Below, one piece after another: positions 1 through 8,801 of a stretch of DNA of 64,000 nucleotides. The notes under the pieces were generated by a model. It had not been told where the DNA came from. It saw only the letters and a list, made by a program, of their open reading frames with translations, and made no database searches. Made by a program: the position numbers and the translations under genes. Each line of letters opens with the position of its first letter. Position 1 is the first letter of the stretch. Source of the stretch: RHKX01 sp963820055 (GTDB lineage Bacteria; Actinomycetota; Thermoleophilia; Solirubrobacterales; 70-9); the NCBI GenBank assembly GCA_963820055.1, contig CAWFYJ010000004.1, positions 620,001 through 684,000 of the forward strand, written 5' to 3'.

Positions 1-909
1 AAGCAGGGCCTCCAGCAGAAGCTCGGCCGTCCCGGCGGCCTCCCCGAGGGCGCGCTGGCCAAGGTCAAGAACGTGATCTGCGTTGCCTCCGGCAAGGGCG
101 GCGTCGGCAAGTCGACGATGACTTCGAACCTCGCGGCGGCACTCGCCTCCGAGGGTAAGCGCGTCGGCGCCCTCGACTGCGACGTCTACGGCTACTCGAT
201 CCCGCGCATGCTCGGCGTCAACAGCCGGCCCGAGGTGAACGCCGAGCGCAAGATCATCCCGCTCGATTCCCCGACCGGCGTCAAGGTCATGTCGATCGGC
301 TTCTTCGTCGAGGAGAACGCGGCGGTCGTCTGGCGCGGGCCGATGCTCCACAAGGCAATCCAGCAGTTCCTCGAGGACGTCGACTGGGGCGAGCTCGACT
401 ACCTGTTGCTCGACCTGCCGCCCGGTACCGGCGACGTCTCGATGACCCTCGCTCAGCTCCTTCCGCAGGCCAAGATCCTCGTCGTCACGACGCCGCAGCC
501 GGCCGCGCAGAGCGTCGCCGCCCGCGCCGCCGAGATGGCCTCCAAGGTCGACCTCGAGGTGCTCGGCGTGATCGAGAACATGTCCGGCTTCACGGCGCCC
601 GACGGTCAGCGCTTCACGATCTTCGGCGAGGGCGGAGGCCAGACGCTGTCCGACGACCTCGACGTCCCGTTGCTCGGCAAAGTGCCGCTCGAGGAGGCGC
701 TCCGCGTGCACGCCGACGGCGGCGACCCGCTCGTCACCTCCGAGCCGGACACCCCTGCAGCGATCGCGATCCGCCAGGCGGCGCGGGGCATCATCGCCTC
801 GACGCCCGTCGAGCTGCCGCTCATGGAGGCTGTCCTCGCCGCGGCGCCTCCTCCCTCCGCGGAGCCGATCGGCGGCATGGAGCTTCCGGTCGTCCAAGCC
901 GGGGGCTGA
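1..909 (+). CDS. mrp: Mrp/ApbC-type iron-sulfur cluster carrier ATPase (5' partial)
   Basis: P-loop ATPase of the Mrp/NBP35 family, cytoplasmic carriers that pass [4Fe-4S] clusters to target proteins. The frame is open from base 1, so the true start lies outside the window; 302 codons are visible. The deviant Walker A GKGGVGKS is at visible residues 31-38, and LLLDLPPGTGDVS is the Walker B region. A GTG at 73 is a possible internal start, but the residues before it (GRPGGLPEGALAKVKNV) look like the linker after an N-terminal MIP18/DUF59 domain. The usual cluster-bridging CPxC after ENMS is absent (ENMSGFTAPDGQRF), which I believe is common in actinobacterial Mrp, so cluster binding may differ. 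It is convergent with the PAP2 gene. Confidence 0.93.
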   Translation, partial: KQGLQQKLGRPGGLPEGALAKVKNVICVASGKGGVGKSTMTSNLAAALASEGKRVGALDCDVYGYSIPRMLGVNSRPEVNAERKIIPLDSPTGVKVMSIGFFVEENAAVVWRGPMLHKAIQQFLEDVDWGELDYLLLDLPPGTGDVSMTLAQLLPQAKILVVTTPQPAAQSVAARAAEMASKVDLEVLGVIENMSGFTAPDGQRFTIFGEGGGQTLSDDLDVPLLGKVPLEEALRVHADGGDPLVTSEPDTPAAIAIRQAARGIIASTPVELPLMEAVLAAAPPPSAEPIGGMELPVVQAGG

Positions 910-940
910 CCCCCCGCCCTCCGGGCCGCTCGGGCGCCGT

Positions 941-1882
941 CTAGCCGTCCGGGTCGTCCGCCGCCATCATCGCCACGGCCAACGTCAGCGTCGACAGCAC
1001 GCCGAGGACGAGGATCGCGCCGGCCGAGAGCAGGAAGCCCGCGCTGGTGCTCGTCCAGGGGATGCCCCGGTAGCTGAGCGCCCCGAGGGCGAACACACCG
1101 AGGCCGCCGAGGGCGAAGGCGAGGAGGCCGAGATCGGTGGTGTAGAGGCGAAGTCGCGGCAACGAGCGGTCTCCGCCCTCGCTCTCGGCGCGGTCGGGGA
1201 AGGCATGGCTGAGCGCTGCGCAGGCCGCGGCGACGGCGATGACGACGAGGAACGCGCCGACCGCATCGCTCGGGCGGTGCCAACCCGCGGCGACGACCGC
1301 AATCCCGAACGCCGAGCCGAAGACGCCGGCGCCGAGCGCCGTCGGCAGCAGCAGGCGGCGGGGGACGACGAGCATCGCCGCGACCGCGACGGACATCCCG
1401 ACCGTCGTGTGGCCCGACGGATAGGAGTTGTCGAAGATCAGGCTCGGGACGATCTGCGGACGCTCGAGCAGGAAGTGCTTGAGGACCTCCGTCGTGAAGA
1501 CCGAGATCGCGATCGACGAGGCGGCGAGAAGAGCGAGCCGGGGGCGGCGGCGGACCACTGCCACGGCGGCGACGAGGGCGATCGCAAGGACCAGGGAGCC
1601 GATCGAGACGATCCGCAGAAAGCTGTCGGCCTGAGCCGCCCGCGAGGCGAAGAAGTCGTGACCGACGAAGGCGTGCTCGTCGAGCCGTTGTCCCCAGTAC
1701 GTCCGTACTACCAGCAGGTAGAGGGCGAAGACCGCGGCGGCCGATCCGGCCGACAGCAGAACTAGGCCGCGGGGAAGCCTCCGCCAGAGGCCGGCCGTCG
1801 ATTCCCCACTGCGGGGGCCCTCCGGCGCCCTACTTGTTGGCGAAGTAGTCGGCGTTGAGCTGGGCGAACTGCGCCCACTCAC
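941..1882 (-). CDS. PAP2-superfamily membrane phosphatase
   Basis: Integral membrane protein of the type 2 phosphatidic acid phosphatase superfamily, which dephosphorylate lipid phosphates or polyprenyl pyrophosphates at the membrane. Motif 1 is KHFLLERP, motif 2 is PSGHTT, motif 3 is AGWHRPSDAVG (the H-x3-D pair). The arginine of the usual SR in motif 3 is replaced by valine. About six to eight hydrophobic segments are visible, with extra transmembrane segments after the catalytic core. The start is uncertain: a GTG at 1882 overlaps the end of the ferredoxin gene by about 53 bp, and I see no ATG or GTG between it and the first membrane segment. The substrate cannot be told from sequence. Confidence 0.8.
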   Translation of the reverse strand: MSGRSSPSSTPTTSPTSRAPEGPRSGESTAGLWRRLPRGLVLLSAGSAAAVFALYLLVVRTYWGQRLDEHAFVGHDFFASRAAQADSFLRIVSIGSLVLAIALVAAVAVVRRRPRLALLAASSIAISVFTTEVLKHFLLERPQIVPSLIFDNSYPSGHTTVGMSVAVAAMLVVPRRLLLPTALGAGVFGSAFGIAVVAAGWHRPSDAVGAFLVVIAVAAACAALSHAFPDRAESEGGDRSLPRLRLYTTDLGLLAFALGGLGVFALGALSYRGIPWTSTSAGFLLSAGAILVLGVLSTLTLAVAMMAADDPDG

Positions 1883-2093
1883 CGGGAAGCTGGTCCTCGG
1901 CGAAGCACGCGTCGACCGGGCAGGCCTCCACGCAGGCATCGCAATCGATGCACTCGTCGGGATCGATGAAGAGCTGCTTCGCCGATTCGTAGTCCGGCTC
2001 GTCGGGCGTCGGATGGATGCAGTCGACCGGGCAGACCTCTACACACGAGTTGTCCTTCTCCCCGATGCAAGGCTCTGCGATGACGTAGGTCAA
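1830..2093 (-). CDS. fdxA: 7Fe ferredoxin (3Fe-4S / 4Fe-4S)
   Basis: Small soluble electron carrier, 87 residues, close to the usual length of FdxA-type actinobacterial ferredoxins. The N-terminal cluster site uses C9, C17 and C21 (CIGEKDNSC, VEVCP), typical of a [3Fe-4S] plus [4Fe-4S] protein, and the second site is the CIDCDACVEACP block (C48, C51, C54, C58). The start is TTG at 2093: translation gives TYVIAEPC, the normal N-terminus of the family, and AAGGAAG lies 8 nt upstream on the minus strand. No ATG or GTG gives a sensible N-terminus. The electron donor and acceptor are unknown; the PAP2 gene downstream gives no hint. Confidence 0.93.
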   Translation of the reverse strand: MTYVIAEPCIGEKDNSCVEVCPVDCIHPTPDEPDYESAKQLFIDPDECIDCDACVEACPVDACFAEDQLPGEWAQFAQLNADYFANK

Positions 2094-2195
2094 GGTTTCG
2101 GCTTCCTTCTTGTTCGTGGGCTTCGACGAGCCGATCCGTTCGGAACGGCGGAGCGCATCATTGTAGAGACAGCCGCCCGAGCGGATCGTCGGGGG

Positions 2196-2201
2196 TAGGG
2201 T
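2196..2201 (+). promoter_or_regulatory. -10 box of a leaderless promoter
   Basis: TAGGGT lies 7 nt before the ATG at 2209 and there is no Shine-Dalgarno sequence. This is one of a recurring set in the window (see findings). Confidence 0.5.
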
Positions 2202-2208
2202 TGCTGGG

Positions 2209-3081
2209 ATGAAGATCCTGCTCACCGGAGGCACCGGGGTCGTCGGCTCGGCGCTCCTGCCGATGCTCCTCGACGAGGGCCACGAGGTCCGTTGTCTCGT
2301 CCGCGATCCGCGCCGGCTCGGCCCGCAGCGCGTCCGCGTCCAGCTGTCGCTGGCCGACCTCGGCGATCCGCGCGGCCTCCGCCATGCCGTGCGCGGCGTC
2401 GACACCGTCATCCATCTCGCCGCGGCGATCCGCGACCAGCCGCCGCGCAAGGTCGAGGAGGTCACGGCGCTCGGCACCCACCGCCTGCTCGCGGCCGCCG
2501 AGAATGCCGGCGTCGAGCGCTTCGTCTTCTTCAGCGCGCTCGGGGCGACGAGCTTTCAGCGCACCCGCTTCTTCCGCTCGAAGGCACTCGCCGAGAGCCG
2601 CGTCGCCGATTCACCGATCGCATCGACGATCTTCGCCCCGTCGATCATCTACGACCGCAACGACACCTGGGTGACATGGATGCGCCGGCTCGCCCTGCTG
2701 CCCTTGCTGCCGATCTCGGGTCGCGGTCAGGCGGCGTACGAGCCGATCTGGGCGGCGGACGCTGCCCGTGCCGTCGTCGCGTCGCTCGAGCGTCCGCCCG
2801 GCCGTTTCGAGCTCGCCGGGCCGGAGCGGCTGACGTACGAACAGCAGGCCCGCCTGATCGCTGTCACAGCCGGGCGCGATCGCCCGTCGATCCACATCCC
2901 GCTGCCCTTCGTGCGCTCGTCGCTCATCTGGCTGCGCCGGATCTTCGGCGAGGTCGCTTTCGCGACGTGGGAGGAGGCGGAGCTTCTCGAGGTGCCGATG
3001 GTCAGCGAGCGCGGCGCCGCCGACGTGCGCGGCCTCGGGATCGACCCGCTCCCGATGGCCAAGGTGCTGGGCGGCGGCTGA
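2209..3081 (+). CDS. NAD(P)-binding atypical SDR (NDUFA9/NmrA-like)
   Basis: Rossmann-fold protein of 290 residues starting with the dinucleotide-binding GGTGVVG (residues 7-13). Overall it resembles the atypical extended SDRs related to the NDUFA9 subunit of complex I and to NAD-dependent epimerases. The catalytic YxxxK is not intact: the equivalent stretch reads RFFRSKALAE, with Phe where Tyr is expected, so it may bind a nucleotide cofactor without classic SDR chemistry. It lies 4 bp upstream of the adenylate cyclase gene, so the two are probably co-transcribed. Substrate unknown. Confidence 0.85.
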   Translation: MKILLTGGTGVVGSALLPMLLDEGHEVRCLVRDPRRLGPQRVRVQLSLADLGDPRGLRHAVRGVDTVIHLAAAIRDQPPRKVEEVTALGTHRLLAAAENAGVERFVFFSALGATSFQRTRFFRSKALAESRVADSPIASTIFAPSIIYDRNDTWVTWMRRLALLPLLPISGRGQAAYEPIWAADAARAVVASLERPPGRFELAGPERLTYEQQARLIAVTAGRDRPSIHIPLPFVRSSLIWLRRIFGEVAFATWEEAELLEVPMVSERGAADVRGLGIDPLPMAKVLGGG

Positions 3082-3085
3082 AGCG

Positions 3086-4261
3086 ATGAGCGAGCGGGAC
3101 GACGGCGGGGTCCTGCGGGAAGTGCTCGACGGCCTCAACGCCGCCGGATTCGCGGCCGAGGTCTGGGATTCGGCCTGGCGCCTGTTCGGCGTCACCGAGG
3201 ACTACAAGGTCATGATCGCGGCGGGCCGCGAGACCCCCGACGTCGGAGTCGGCCTCCACTTCATGGAGCCGCGCATGGAGGCGGTCCGCGAAGCCTGGCC
3301 CGCGGGGCCGACGACGGAGAGCATGATCGGCTGGTTCCGCGAACACGGCGAAGCGATGGCGGGCGCCACCGACGGAGGCATCGAGGCGATGCGGGCGGCG
3401 GTCGGCGAACACCTCCGCCCCTACGTCGACGAGATGGAGGCGAGGCCGATGCCGTCGGTCCTCACCGGGTCGACCGAGATCCGGTTCGGGTCATCGACGA
3501 TCGACAACGACACGTTGATGATGCCGCTCCGCCTCGTGGATGGAAGCCATGCCGGCGCAATCGTGGTCGTCAAGCCCGCGGTCGGAAGCGCGGTGCTGGG
3601 AATGCTCGCGCTCGGTGACGCGCGCCTCTTCGAGCGCATGCTCGCCCTGATCGTCCCGGCCCAGCGTCCCGGGGCGATCATGTTCGGCGACCTCGAGGCG
3701 TCGACGGCGCTGGCGCGGCGGCTGCCGAGCAGCGTGTACTTCTCGCTGATCCGCCGGCTCAGCTTCGTGATCGACGAGGTCGTGGTCGAAGCGGGTGGGA
3801 TCGTCGGCAAGCACGTCGGCGACGGCGTCACGGCCTTCTTCCTGGGCGAGGAGCACGGCTCCGACGCTGCCGCGGCACGCTCCTGCATCGAGGCCGCCCG
3901 CGCGATCCAGGCGGCGACGCCGGCGATCGCCGAGCGGACGGGACTCGAGCCCGGCGACGTCACCGTCCGCTTCGGCCTGCATTGGGGCGCGAGCCTCTAC
4001 GTCGGGCGGCTGCTGACGAGCGGCCGTCTCGAGGTGACCGCTCTCGGGGACGAGGTCAACGAGGGCGCCCGGATCGAGCCTTGCGCCGCCGGCGGGCTCC
4101 GCCTCGCGTCGAAGCCGCTGGTCGAGCGCCTCGAGCCGAGCGACTACGAGGCGCTCGGCCTCGACCCACTCCGGCTGATCTACACCCAGCTCTCCGATCT
4201 CGAGAGTGCCGGCGAGAAGGCCCGCCGCGACGCACCGACGATCACCGTCTGCGCGGTGTGA
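3086..4261 (+). CDS. Class III adenylate/guanylate cyclase
   Basis: 391-residue soluble protein with a C-terminal cyclase homology domain (about residues 195-345) and an unassigned N-terminal half of about 190 residues. Metal-binding aspartates are D202 (FGDLEAS) and D246 (HVGDGVTAF). K242 and D322 (ALGDEVNEGARIE) are in the positions that specify adenine, and N325 and R329 match the transition-state residues, so all catalytic positions appear present and ATP is the likely substrate, giving cAMP. It follows the SDR gene by 4 bp. A Crp-type regulator at 11479-12171 keeps the cAMP-pocket residues and is a plausible local receptor, though that link is inference. Confidence 0.9.
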   Translation: MSERDDGGVLREVLDGLNAAGFAAEVWDSAWRLFGVTEDYKVMIAAGRETPDVGVGLHFMEPRMEAVREAWPAGPTTESMIGWFREHGEAMAGATDGGIEAMRAAVGEHLRPYVDEMEARPMPSVLTGSTEIRFGSSTIDNDTLMMPLRLVDGSHAGAIVVVKPAVGSAVLGMLALGDARLFERMLALIVPAQRPGAIMFGDLEASTALARRLPSSVYFSLIRRLSFVIDEVVVEAGGIVGKHVGDGVTAFFLGEEHGSDAAAARSCIEAARAIQAATPAIAERTGLEPGDVTVRFGLHWGASLYVGRLLTSGRLEVTALGDEVNEGARIEPCAAGGLRLASKPLVERLEPSDYEALGLDPLRLIYTQLSDLESAGEKARRDAPTITVCAV

Positions 4262-4264
4262 GCC

Positions 4265-5545
4265 TCAGCCGGCGAGAGCGATCAGCTCGGCCGCCTCGAT
4301 CTCGACCCCTTCGGCCATCCACTCGACGTGGTGGACGAGGGCAGGGTCGGCGTTGAAGCCGAAGTAGAGGCGGTCGGCCAGCGACACGGCCGAGACGCGC
4401 AGGCCGTGGCGGAGGCCGATCTCGGCAATCGAGTGGAGCCCCTCGACGGGCGTGCCGAGGACGCTGACTGGGTGTCGTGGCCCGGGGACGTTGGAGATGT
4501 TGACGGCGAATTCGCGGGGGCTGCTCTCGATGTTCTCGATCAGCGCCGCGAGCCTCGCCGAGTGGCGGCCGATTGCCTCGACCGCGTGGTCGAGCACCTC
4601 GGCGTCGTGGGCCTCCTTGCGGACGGATGTCTCGCGGTTGACCACCCGCAGCCGCTCGACCGGGTCGGGCTCGTTCAGCGGCAGCCGGACCGAGAAGAAC
4701 GAGTCGTGATTGGCGACCGCATCGCCTTCCCGATGGAGGCTGACCGGTACGCGAGCACGGACGGCGCCCAGCGGTCCGTGGTGGCGCTCGAACCAGCGGC
4801 GCAGGGATCCGGCGACGACCGACAGCACTGCGTCGTTGAGCGTTGCGCCGGCGAGCTCCTTGGCGGCGTCGTGGAGAGGGCCGAGCGGGACCTCGGCGAT
4901 CGCGATCCGTCGCCGGGTGCCGATCTCGCCGTCGAACGGCGAGCGGTGCAGGGACCCGGCGAACTCGCGCTCCATGAAGGCGGCGAGGTGGGCGCGGCGG
5001 CGCTGGTGGTCGGGATGTTCGGCGGCGCCGTGAGACGCCTTCGCCGCCGGCCTCGAGACCTGCCCGTCCGCGGCGACGTCGGCGTCCCAGAGCAGCTCCT
5101 TCGCGAACCGCATCGCTGCCGTCCCGTCGGCGAGCGCGTGATGGATCCGCCAGACGAGGACGATCCCGCCGCCGGCCCGCGGGACGACGTCGATCGCCCA
5201 GAGCGGGCGCTCGCGGTCGAGGCGCTGCTCGAAGAGCCGGGCGATCTCGTCGAGTTCGGCCTCGTGGTCGGAGGCGGGGCCGAGGTCACTGAGGCGGACG
5301 TGTCGATCGACGTCGAAGTCCTCGTCGGGGATCCAGAGCGGCTCTGCCTCGGTGCCGCCGAGCTTGCGGGTCAGCTCCGGGACCCCGGCAATCCGCTCGC
5401 TGACGAGTCCGCGCAACTCCTCGACTCCGGGTGCGCCCTCACCGAGCACCACGACCTTGCACGTATGGCCGGCGATCCACGCGCACTCGAGGTCGAGGAT
5501 CGCCTTGTCCTCCGGATCGAGCGGGATGGTCCCGGATTCACTCAT
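4265..5545 (-). CDS. Wax ester synthase/diacylglycerol acyltransferase-like protein (WS/DGAT)
   Basis: 426 residues, somewhat shorter than the roughly 450-470 of typical bacterial WS/DGATs. These enzymes join acyl-CoA to diacylglycerol or fatty alcohols to make storage lipid at the membrane. The active-site motif HHxxxDG is intact (HHALADG, residues 135-141). The C-terminal NISNVPGP block, also typical of the family, is present. It is convergent with the cyclase gene, with a 3-bp gap. Several actinobacteria carry many paralogues, so specificity cannot be stated. Confidence 0.9.
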   Translation of the reverse strand: MSESGTIPLDPEDKAILDLECAWIAGHTCKVVVLGEGAPGVEELRGLVSERIAGVPELTRKLGGTEAEPLWIPDEDFDVDRHVRLSDLGPASDHEAELDEIARLFEQRLDRERPLWAIDVVPRAGGGIVLVWRIHHALADGTAAMRFAKELLWDADVAADGQVSRPAAKASHGAAEHPDHQRRRAHLAAFMEREFAGSLHRSPFDGEIGTRRRIAIAEVPLGPLHDAAKELAGATLNDAVLSVVAGSLRRWFERHHGPLGAVRARVPVSLHREGDAVANHDSFFSVRLPLNEPDPVERLRVVNRETSVRKEAHDAEVLDHAVEAIGRHSARLAALIENIESSPREFAVNISNVPGPRHPVSVLGTPVEGLHSIAEIGLRHGLRVSAVSLADRLYFGFNADPALVHHVEWMAEGVEIEAAELIALAG

Positions 5546-5569
5546 CGGTCGATGCTCGCAGCCGTCCGC

Positions 5570-6616
5570 TCAGACCGCGACCGGACGCCGGAAGCTGACC
5601 GCCGAGCCGCCCCGCCGCTTGGCGTCGTAGAGGGCGCGGTCGGCCTCGCTGTGGAGGGTCTCGGCGTCGATCTGCGCGCCGGAGCCGGCCGCACCGCCGA
5701 CGCTCACGGCCAGCGGGACCTCGGCAGCCGCGAAGGTGAGCTCGATGCCGTCGCTGATCCGCTCGGCCACCTGCAGCGCCTCGTTCTCGTCGGCCCCCGG
5801 GAGGACGACGGCGAACTCGTCGCCGCCGATCCGGGCCGGCCAGTCGGCCCCGCGAACGCTCGAGCGGATCACGTCGGCGACGGCGGCGAGTGCGCGATCG
5901 CCGCTGATGTGGCCGGCTGTGTCGTTGAGCGCCTTGAAGTGGTCGAGGTCGAGGATCAGCAGCGCAACCTTCTCGCCGGATCGATCGAGCCTCGCGAGCT
6001 CGCCGGCGAGGCGCTCGTCGAAGGCGCGGCGGTTGGGCAGCCCCGTCAGCTGGTCGGTTCGCGCGGTCAGCTCGAGCCTGCCGACGAGCGCGGTGATCCG
6101 CGTCCGCAGGGCCAGCACCAGCAGGCCGACGCCGAGCGTCGTCGCGACGCCGTTGAGCCAGAGCTCGAGGGGAGCGCTCTGGTCATCGGCGACGACGGCG
6201 ACACCGTAGAGCGCAGCGATCCAGGCCGTCTGCGCCAGCGCCCAGCGCGGGCGCAGGAAGTAGAAGGCGAAGATCCCGAGCCAGACGAAGTAGGTGACGT
6301 AGGCGGCCGAGCGGCCCGGGACCGAGATCATTGCGACCGCCACGACCAGCGACCCGAGCGCGGCGACGAGCGAGATCACCAACCAGGGAGCCGTTCGGCG
6401 GCGCACCCAGAGCGCCAGTCCGGCCGCGATCGAAGCCGCGAAGGCGACCGACGGCGCCACGAAGTCGGTCCCGTCGGGGTGTGGAAGCAGGTAGGTGAGG
6501 AAGCCGAAGGCGGCACCGGCGATCGCGATCGCCGCGAGCAGGGTCGCTGCGAGCTCCCGCTCGGAGGCGGGGTCGAGGCGGGCGTTCATGCGCGCGACGG
6601 CGCGATCCCAGTTCAC
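5570..6616 (-). CDS. Membrane-bound diguanylate cyclase (GGDEF)
   Basis: Makes cyclic di-GMP from two GTP. The N-terminal half has about six hydrophobic segments, a membrane sensor region of no named type I can assign. The C-terminal GGDEF domain carries RIGGDEF with RGAD exactly five residues before it, matching the inhibitory I-site RxxD, so feedback inhibition by c-di-GMP is expected. I chose GTG at 6616 (348 residues), preceded by GGAG 4 nt away; longer frames back to 6673 run towards the groEL hairpin, and ATG at 6589 is another option. It is the same strand as groEL but separated from it by a strong hairpin. Confidence 0.88.
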   Translation of the reverse strand: MNWDRAVARMNARLDPASERELAATLLAAIAIAGAAFGFLTYLLPHPDGTDFVAPSVAFAASIAAGLALWVRRRTAPWLVISLVAALGSLVVAVAMISVPGRSAAYVTYFVWLGIFAFYFLRPRWALAQTAWIAALYGVAVVADDQSAPLELWLNGVATTLGVGLLVLALRTRITALVGRLELTARTDQLTGLPNRRAFDERLAGELARLDRSGEKVALLILDLDHFKALNDTAGHISGDRALAAVADVIRSSVRGADWPARIGGDEFAVVLPGADENEALQVAERISDGIELTFAAAEVPLAVSVGGAAGSGAQIDAETLHSEADRALYDAKRRGGSAVSFRRPVAV

Positions 6617-6682
6617 GGGTCTCCATCGGCAGAAGCGGGGCTCGGACTTGAACCACCGGGTGGCTGCTTTCAACCGAGAACG

Positions 6683-6716
6683 CAGAAGGGCCCGGGATCT
6701 CTCCCGGGCCCTTCTG
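6683..6716 (-). terminator. Hairpin terminator after groEL
   Basis: A 15-bp perfect inverted repeat (CAGAAGGGCCCGGGA and its complement) closes on a 4-nt loop at 6698-6701, 53 bp past the groEL stop. The U-tract on the minus strand is poor (CGTTCTC), so termination could be incomplete, or the hairpin may mainly protect the mRNA end. Confidence 0.75.
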
Positions 6717-6769
6717 TCAAGCGGTGCGGCGCCGAATGAATGCGGGCCGCGAAGTCCCGGAGGGACTCC

Positions 6770-8404
6770 TTACATCATCCCGCCCATGTCGGGCATGCCA
6801 CCGGGCATACCGCCGCCGGCGCCACCCTCCTCGGGCGGCTCGGCCACGATGCACTCCGTGGTGAGGATGTTCTTGGCGATCGAGGCCGCGTTCTGCAGCG
6901 CCGAGCGGGTGACCATGGTCGGGTCGATGACGCCGTCCTTGATCAGGTCGCCGTAGTCGCCGGTTCCCGCGTTGAGACCCTCGCCGGGCTTCATGTCGCG
7001 GACCTTGTTGACGACGACCGAGCCCTCGAACCCCGAGTTCTCGGAGATCTGCCGGAGCGGCTCCTCGAGCGCGCGGCGGATGATCTCGGCACCGGTGGCC
7101 TCATCGGCCTCCAGCCCCTTGGCGTCGACCGCGTCCTGAGCATTCAGGAGAGCGACTCCGCCGCCCGGCACGATGCCCTCTTCGAGAGCGGCGCGGGTGG
7201 CCTGCAGCGCGTCCTCGACGCGGTGCTTCTTCTCCTTCATCTCGGTCTCGGTGGCAGCGCCGACCTTGACGACCGCGACACCGCCGGCCAACTTCGCGAG
7301 ACGCTCCTGGAGCTTCTCCCGATCGAAGTCGGAGTCGGTGTTCTCGATCTCGGAGCGGATCTGGCCGATGCGGCCCTCGATCTGCGCCTTGTCGCCGGAG
7401 CCGTCGATGATCGTCGTCGTGTCCTTGCTGACGACGACGCGACGGGCCTTGCCGAGCTGGCTGAGCTGGGTGTTCTCCAGCTTCAGGCCCATCTCCTCGG
7501 TGATGACCTCGCCGCCCGAGAGGATCGCGATGTCCTCGAGCATCCGCTTACGGCGATCGCCGAAGCCGGGGGCCTTGACCGCAACGCCCGTGAAGGTGCC
7601 GCGGAGCTTGTTGACCACCAGCGTCGCGAGGGACTCGCCCTCGACGTCCTCGGCGATGATGACCAGCGGCTTGCCGCCCTGCATCGTCTGCTCGAGGATC
7701 GGCAGGATGTCGCGGACCGAACCGATCTTCTGGTTCGCGATCAGGATGTAGGGGTCCTCGAGGACCGCTTCCATCCGCTCCTGGTCGGTGACCATGTACG
7801 GGGAGATGTAGCCCTTGTCGAACTGCATTCCCTCGGTGAACTCGAGCTCCATCCCGAAGGTCTGGCCCTCTTCGACGTTCACGACGCCGTCCTTGCCGAC
7901 CTTCTCGATGGCGTCGGCGATGATGTCGCCGATCTCGTCGTCAGCCGCCGAAATCGAAGCGACGCGGGCGATCTGATCCTTGCCGCCGACCTCCTTCGAC
8001 TGCTTCTCGCGGAGGTTCTCGACGACCTGGTTGACGGCCGTCTCGATGCCCTTGCGGAGAGCGAGCGGGTTGGCGCCGGCAGCGACGTTCTTCAGACCCG
8101 AGCGGACGATCGTCTGCGCGAGCAGCGTCGCCGTCGTGGTCCCGTCGCCGGCCACGTCGTTGGTCGCCGTGGCGACCTCGCGAACGAGCTGCGAGCCCTG
8201 GTTGGCGAAGACGTCCTCGATCTCGATCTCGCGAGCGATGGTGACGCCGTCGTTGGTGATGGTCGGGGCGCCGAACTTCTTGTCGAGGACGACGTAGCGA
8301 CCCTTCGGGCCGAGCGTCACCTTGACTGCGTCGGCGACGGCGTCGACGCCGTCCTGCAGAGCGGCGCGCGCGTCGGCGCCGTACTTGAGCTCCTTGTGAG
8401 CCAT
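6770..8404 (-). CDS. groEL: Chaperonin GroEL (60 kDa, Hsp60)
   Basis: 544 residues, normal GroEL length, ending in the glycine-methionine tail GGMPGGMPDMGGMM. ATP-driven folding chamber acting with GroES in the cytoplasm. The N-terminal KVTLGPKGR and VAGDGTTTATLLAQ blocks, which bind ATP and Mg, are intact. The ATG at 8404 has AGGAGGA just upstream. It lies 48 bp downstream of groES and shares the CIRCE-controlled promoter; the 15-bp hairpin ends the unit. Confidence 0.98.
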   Translation of the reverse strand: MAHKELKYGADARAALQDGVDAVADAVKVTLGPKGRYVVLDKKFGAPTITNDGVTIAREIEIEDVFANQGSQLVREVATATNDVAGDGTTTATLLAQTIVRSGLKNVAAGANPLALRKGIETAVNQVVENLREKQSKEVGGKDQIARVASISAADDEIGDIIADAIEKVGKDGVVNVEEGQTFGMELEFTEGMQFDKGYISPYMVTDQERMEAVLEDPYILIANQKIGSVRDILPILEQTMQGGKPLVIIAEDVEGESLATLVVNKLRGTFTGVAVKAPGFGDRRKRMLEDIAILSGGEVITEEMGLKLENTQLSQLGKARRVVVSKDTTTIIDGSGDKAQIEGRIGQIRSEIENTDSDFDREKLQERLAKLAGGVAVVKVGAATETEMKEKKHRVEDALQATRAALEEGIVPGGGVALLNAQDAVDAKGLEADEATGAEIIRRALEEPLRQISENSGFEGSVVVNKVRDMKPGEGLNAGTGDYGDLIKDGVIDPTMVTRSALQNAASIAKNILTTECIVAEPPEEGGAGGGMPGGMPDMGGMM

Positions 8405-8452
8405 ATCAGTGATTCCTCCTGATGCTTGTGGGTTCCGTGGGGAAGGCGGTCG

Positions 8453-8743
8453 TTACTCGACCTTGGCCAAGACGTCCGACTCGCGGAGGACCAGGAGGTC
8501 CTCGCCGTCGACCTTGACCTCGGTGCCGCCGTACTTGCTGTAGAGGACGATGTCGCCGGTCGAGACGTCGAGCGGAATGCGCTTGTCGCCGTCCTCGTCC
8601 CAGTTGCCGTCGCCGACCGCAAGGACCTCGCCCTTCTGGGGCTTCTCCTTCGCGGTGTCGGGGAGAACGAGTCCGCTGGCGGTCGTCTCCTCCTCTTCGA
8701 CTGCCCGAACGATCAGGCGGTCACCCAAGGGCTTGAGCTTCAT
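8453..8743 (-). CDS. groES: Co-chaperonin GroES (10 kDa)
   Basis: 96 residues, standard GroES length and sequence (KPLGDRLIVRAVEEEETTASG at the N-terminus, mobile loop around residues 20-30, YSKYGGTEVKVDGEDLLVL near the end). Forms the heptameric lid on GroEL. The ATG at 8743 is preceded by a clear GGAGGT 8 nt away. First gene of the groESL operon, controlled by CIRCE at 8802-8828. Confidence 0.98.
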   Translation of the reverse strand: MKLKPLGDRLIVRAVEEEETTASGLVLPDTAKEKPQKGEVLAVGDGNWDEDGDKRIPLDVSTGDIVLYSKYGGTEVKVDGEDLLVLRESDVLAKVE

Positions 8744-8801
8744 GCGTAGTTACCTCCGTGAGGGTTGAACTGTGTTTGGTGGGAAAGTGTCGCTTCGCGA
8801 C

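Noticed and set aside
6630..6680. T-loop-like GGTTCAAGTCC on the minus strand, suggesting a tRNA
   Set aside because: The flanking bases do not form a T-stem, and no acceptor or anticodon arm can be drawn; it lies in the upstream part of the diguanylate cyclase frame.
4328..6739. 803-codon open frame on the plus strand across the acyltransferase and diguanylate cyclase
   Set aside because: Antisense to two clear genes with family motifs; no recognisable domain of its own.
6740..8422. 560-codon open frame antisense to groEL
   Set aside because: Mirror of the groEL codons; no motifs.
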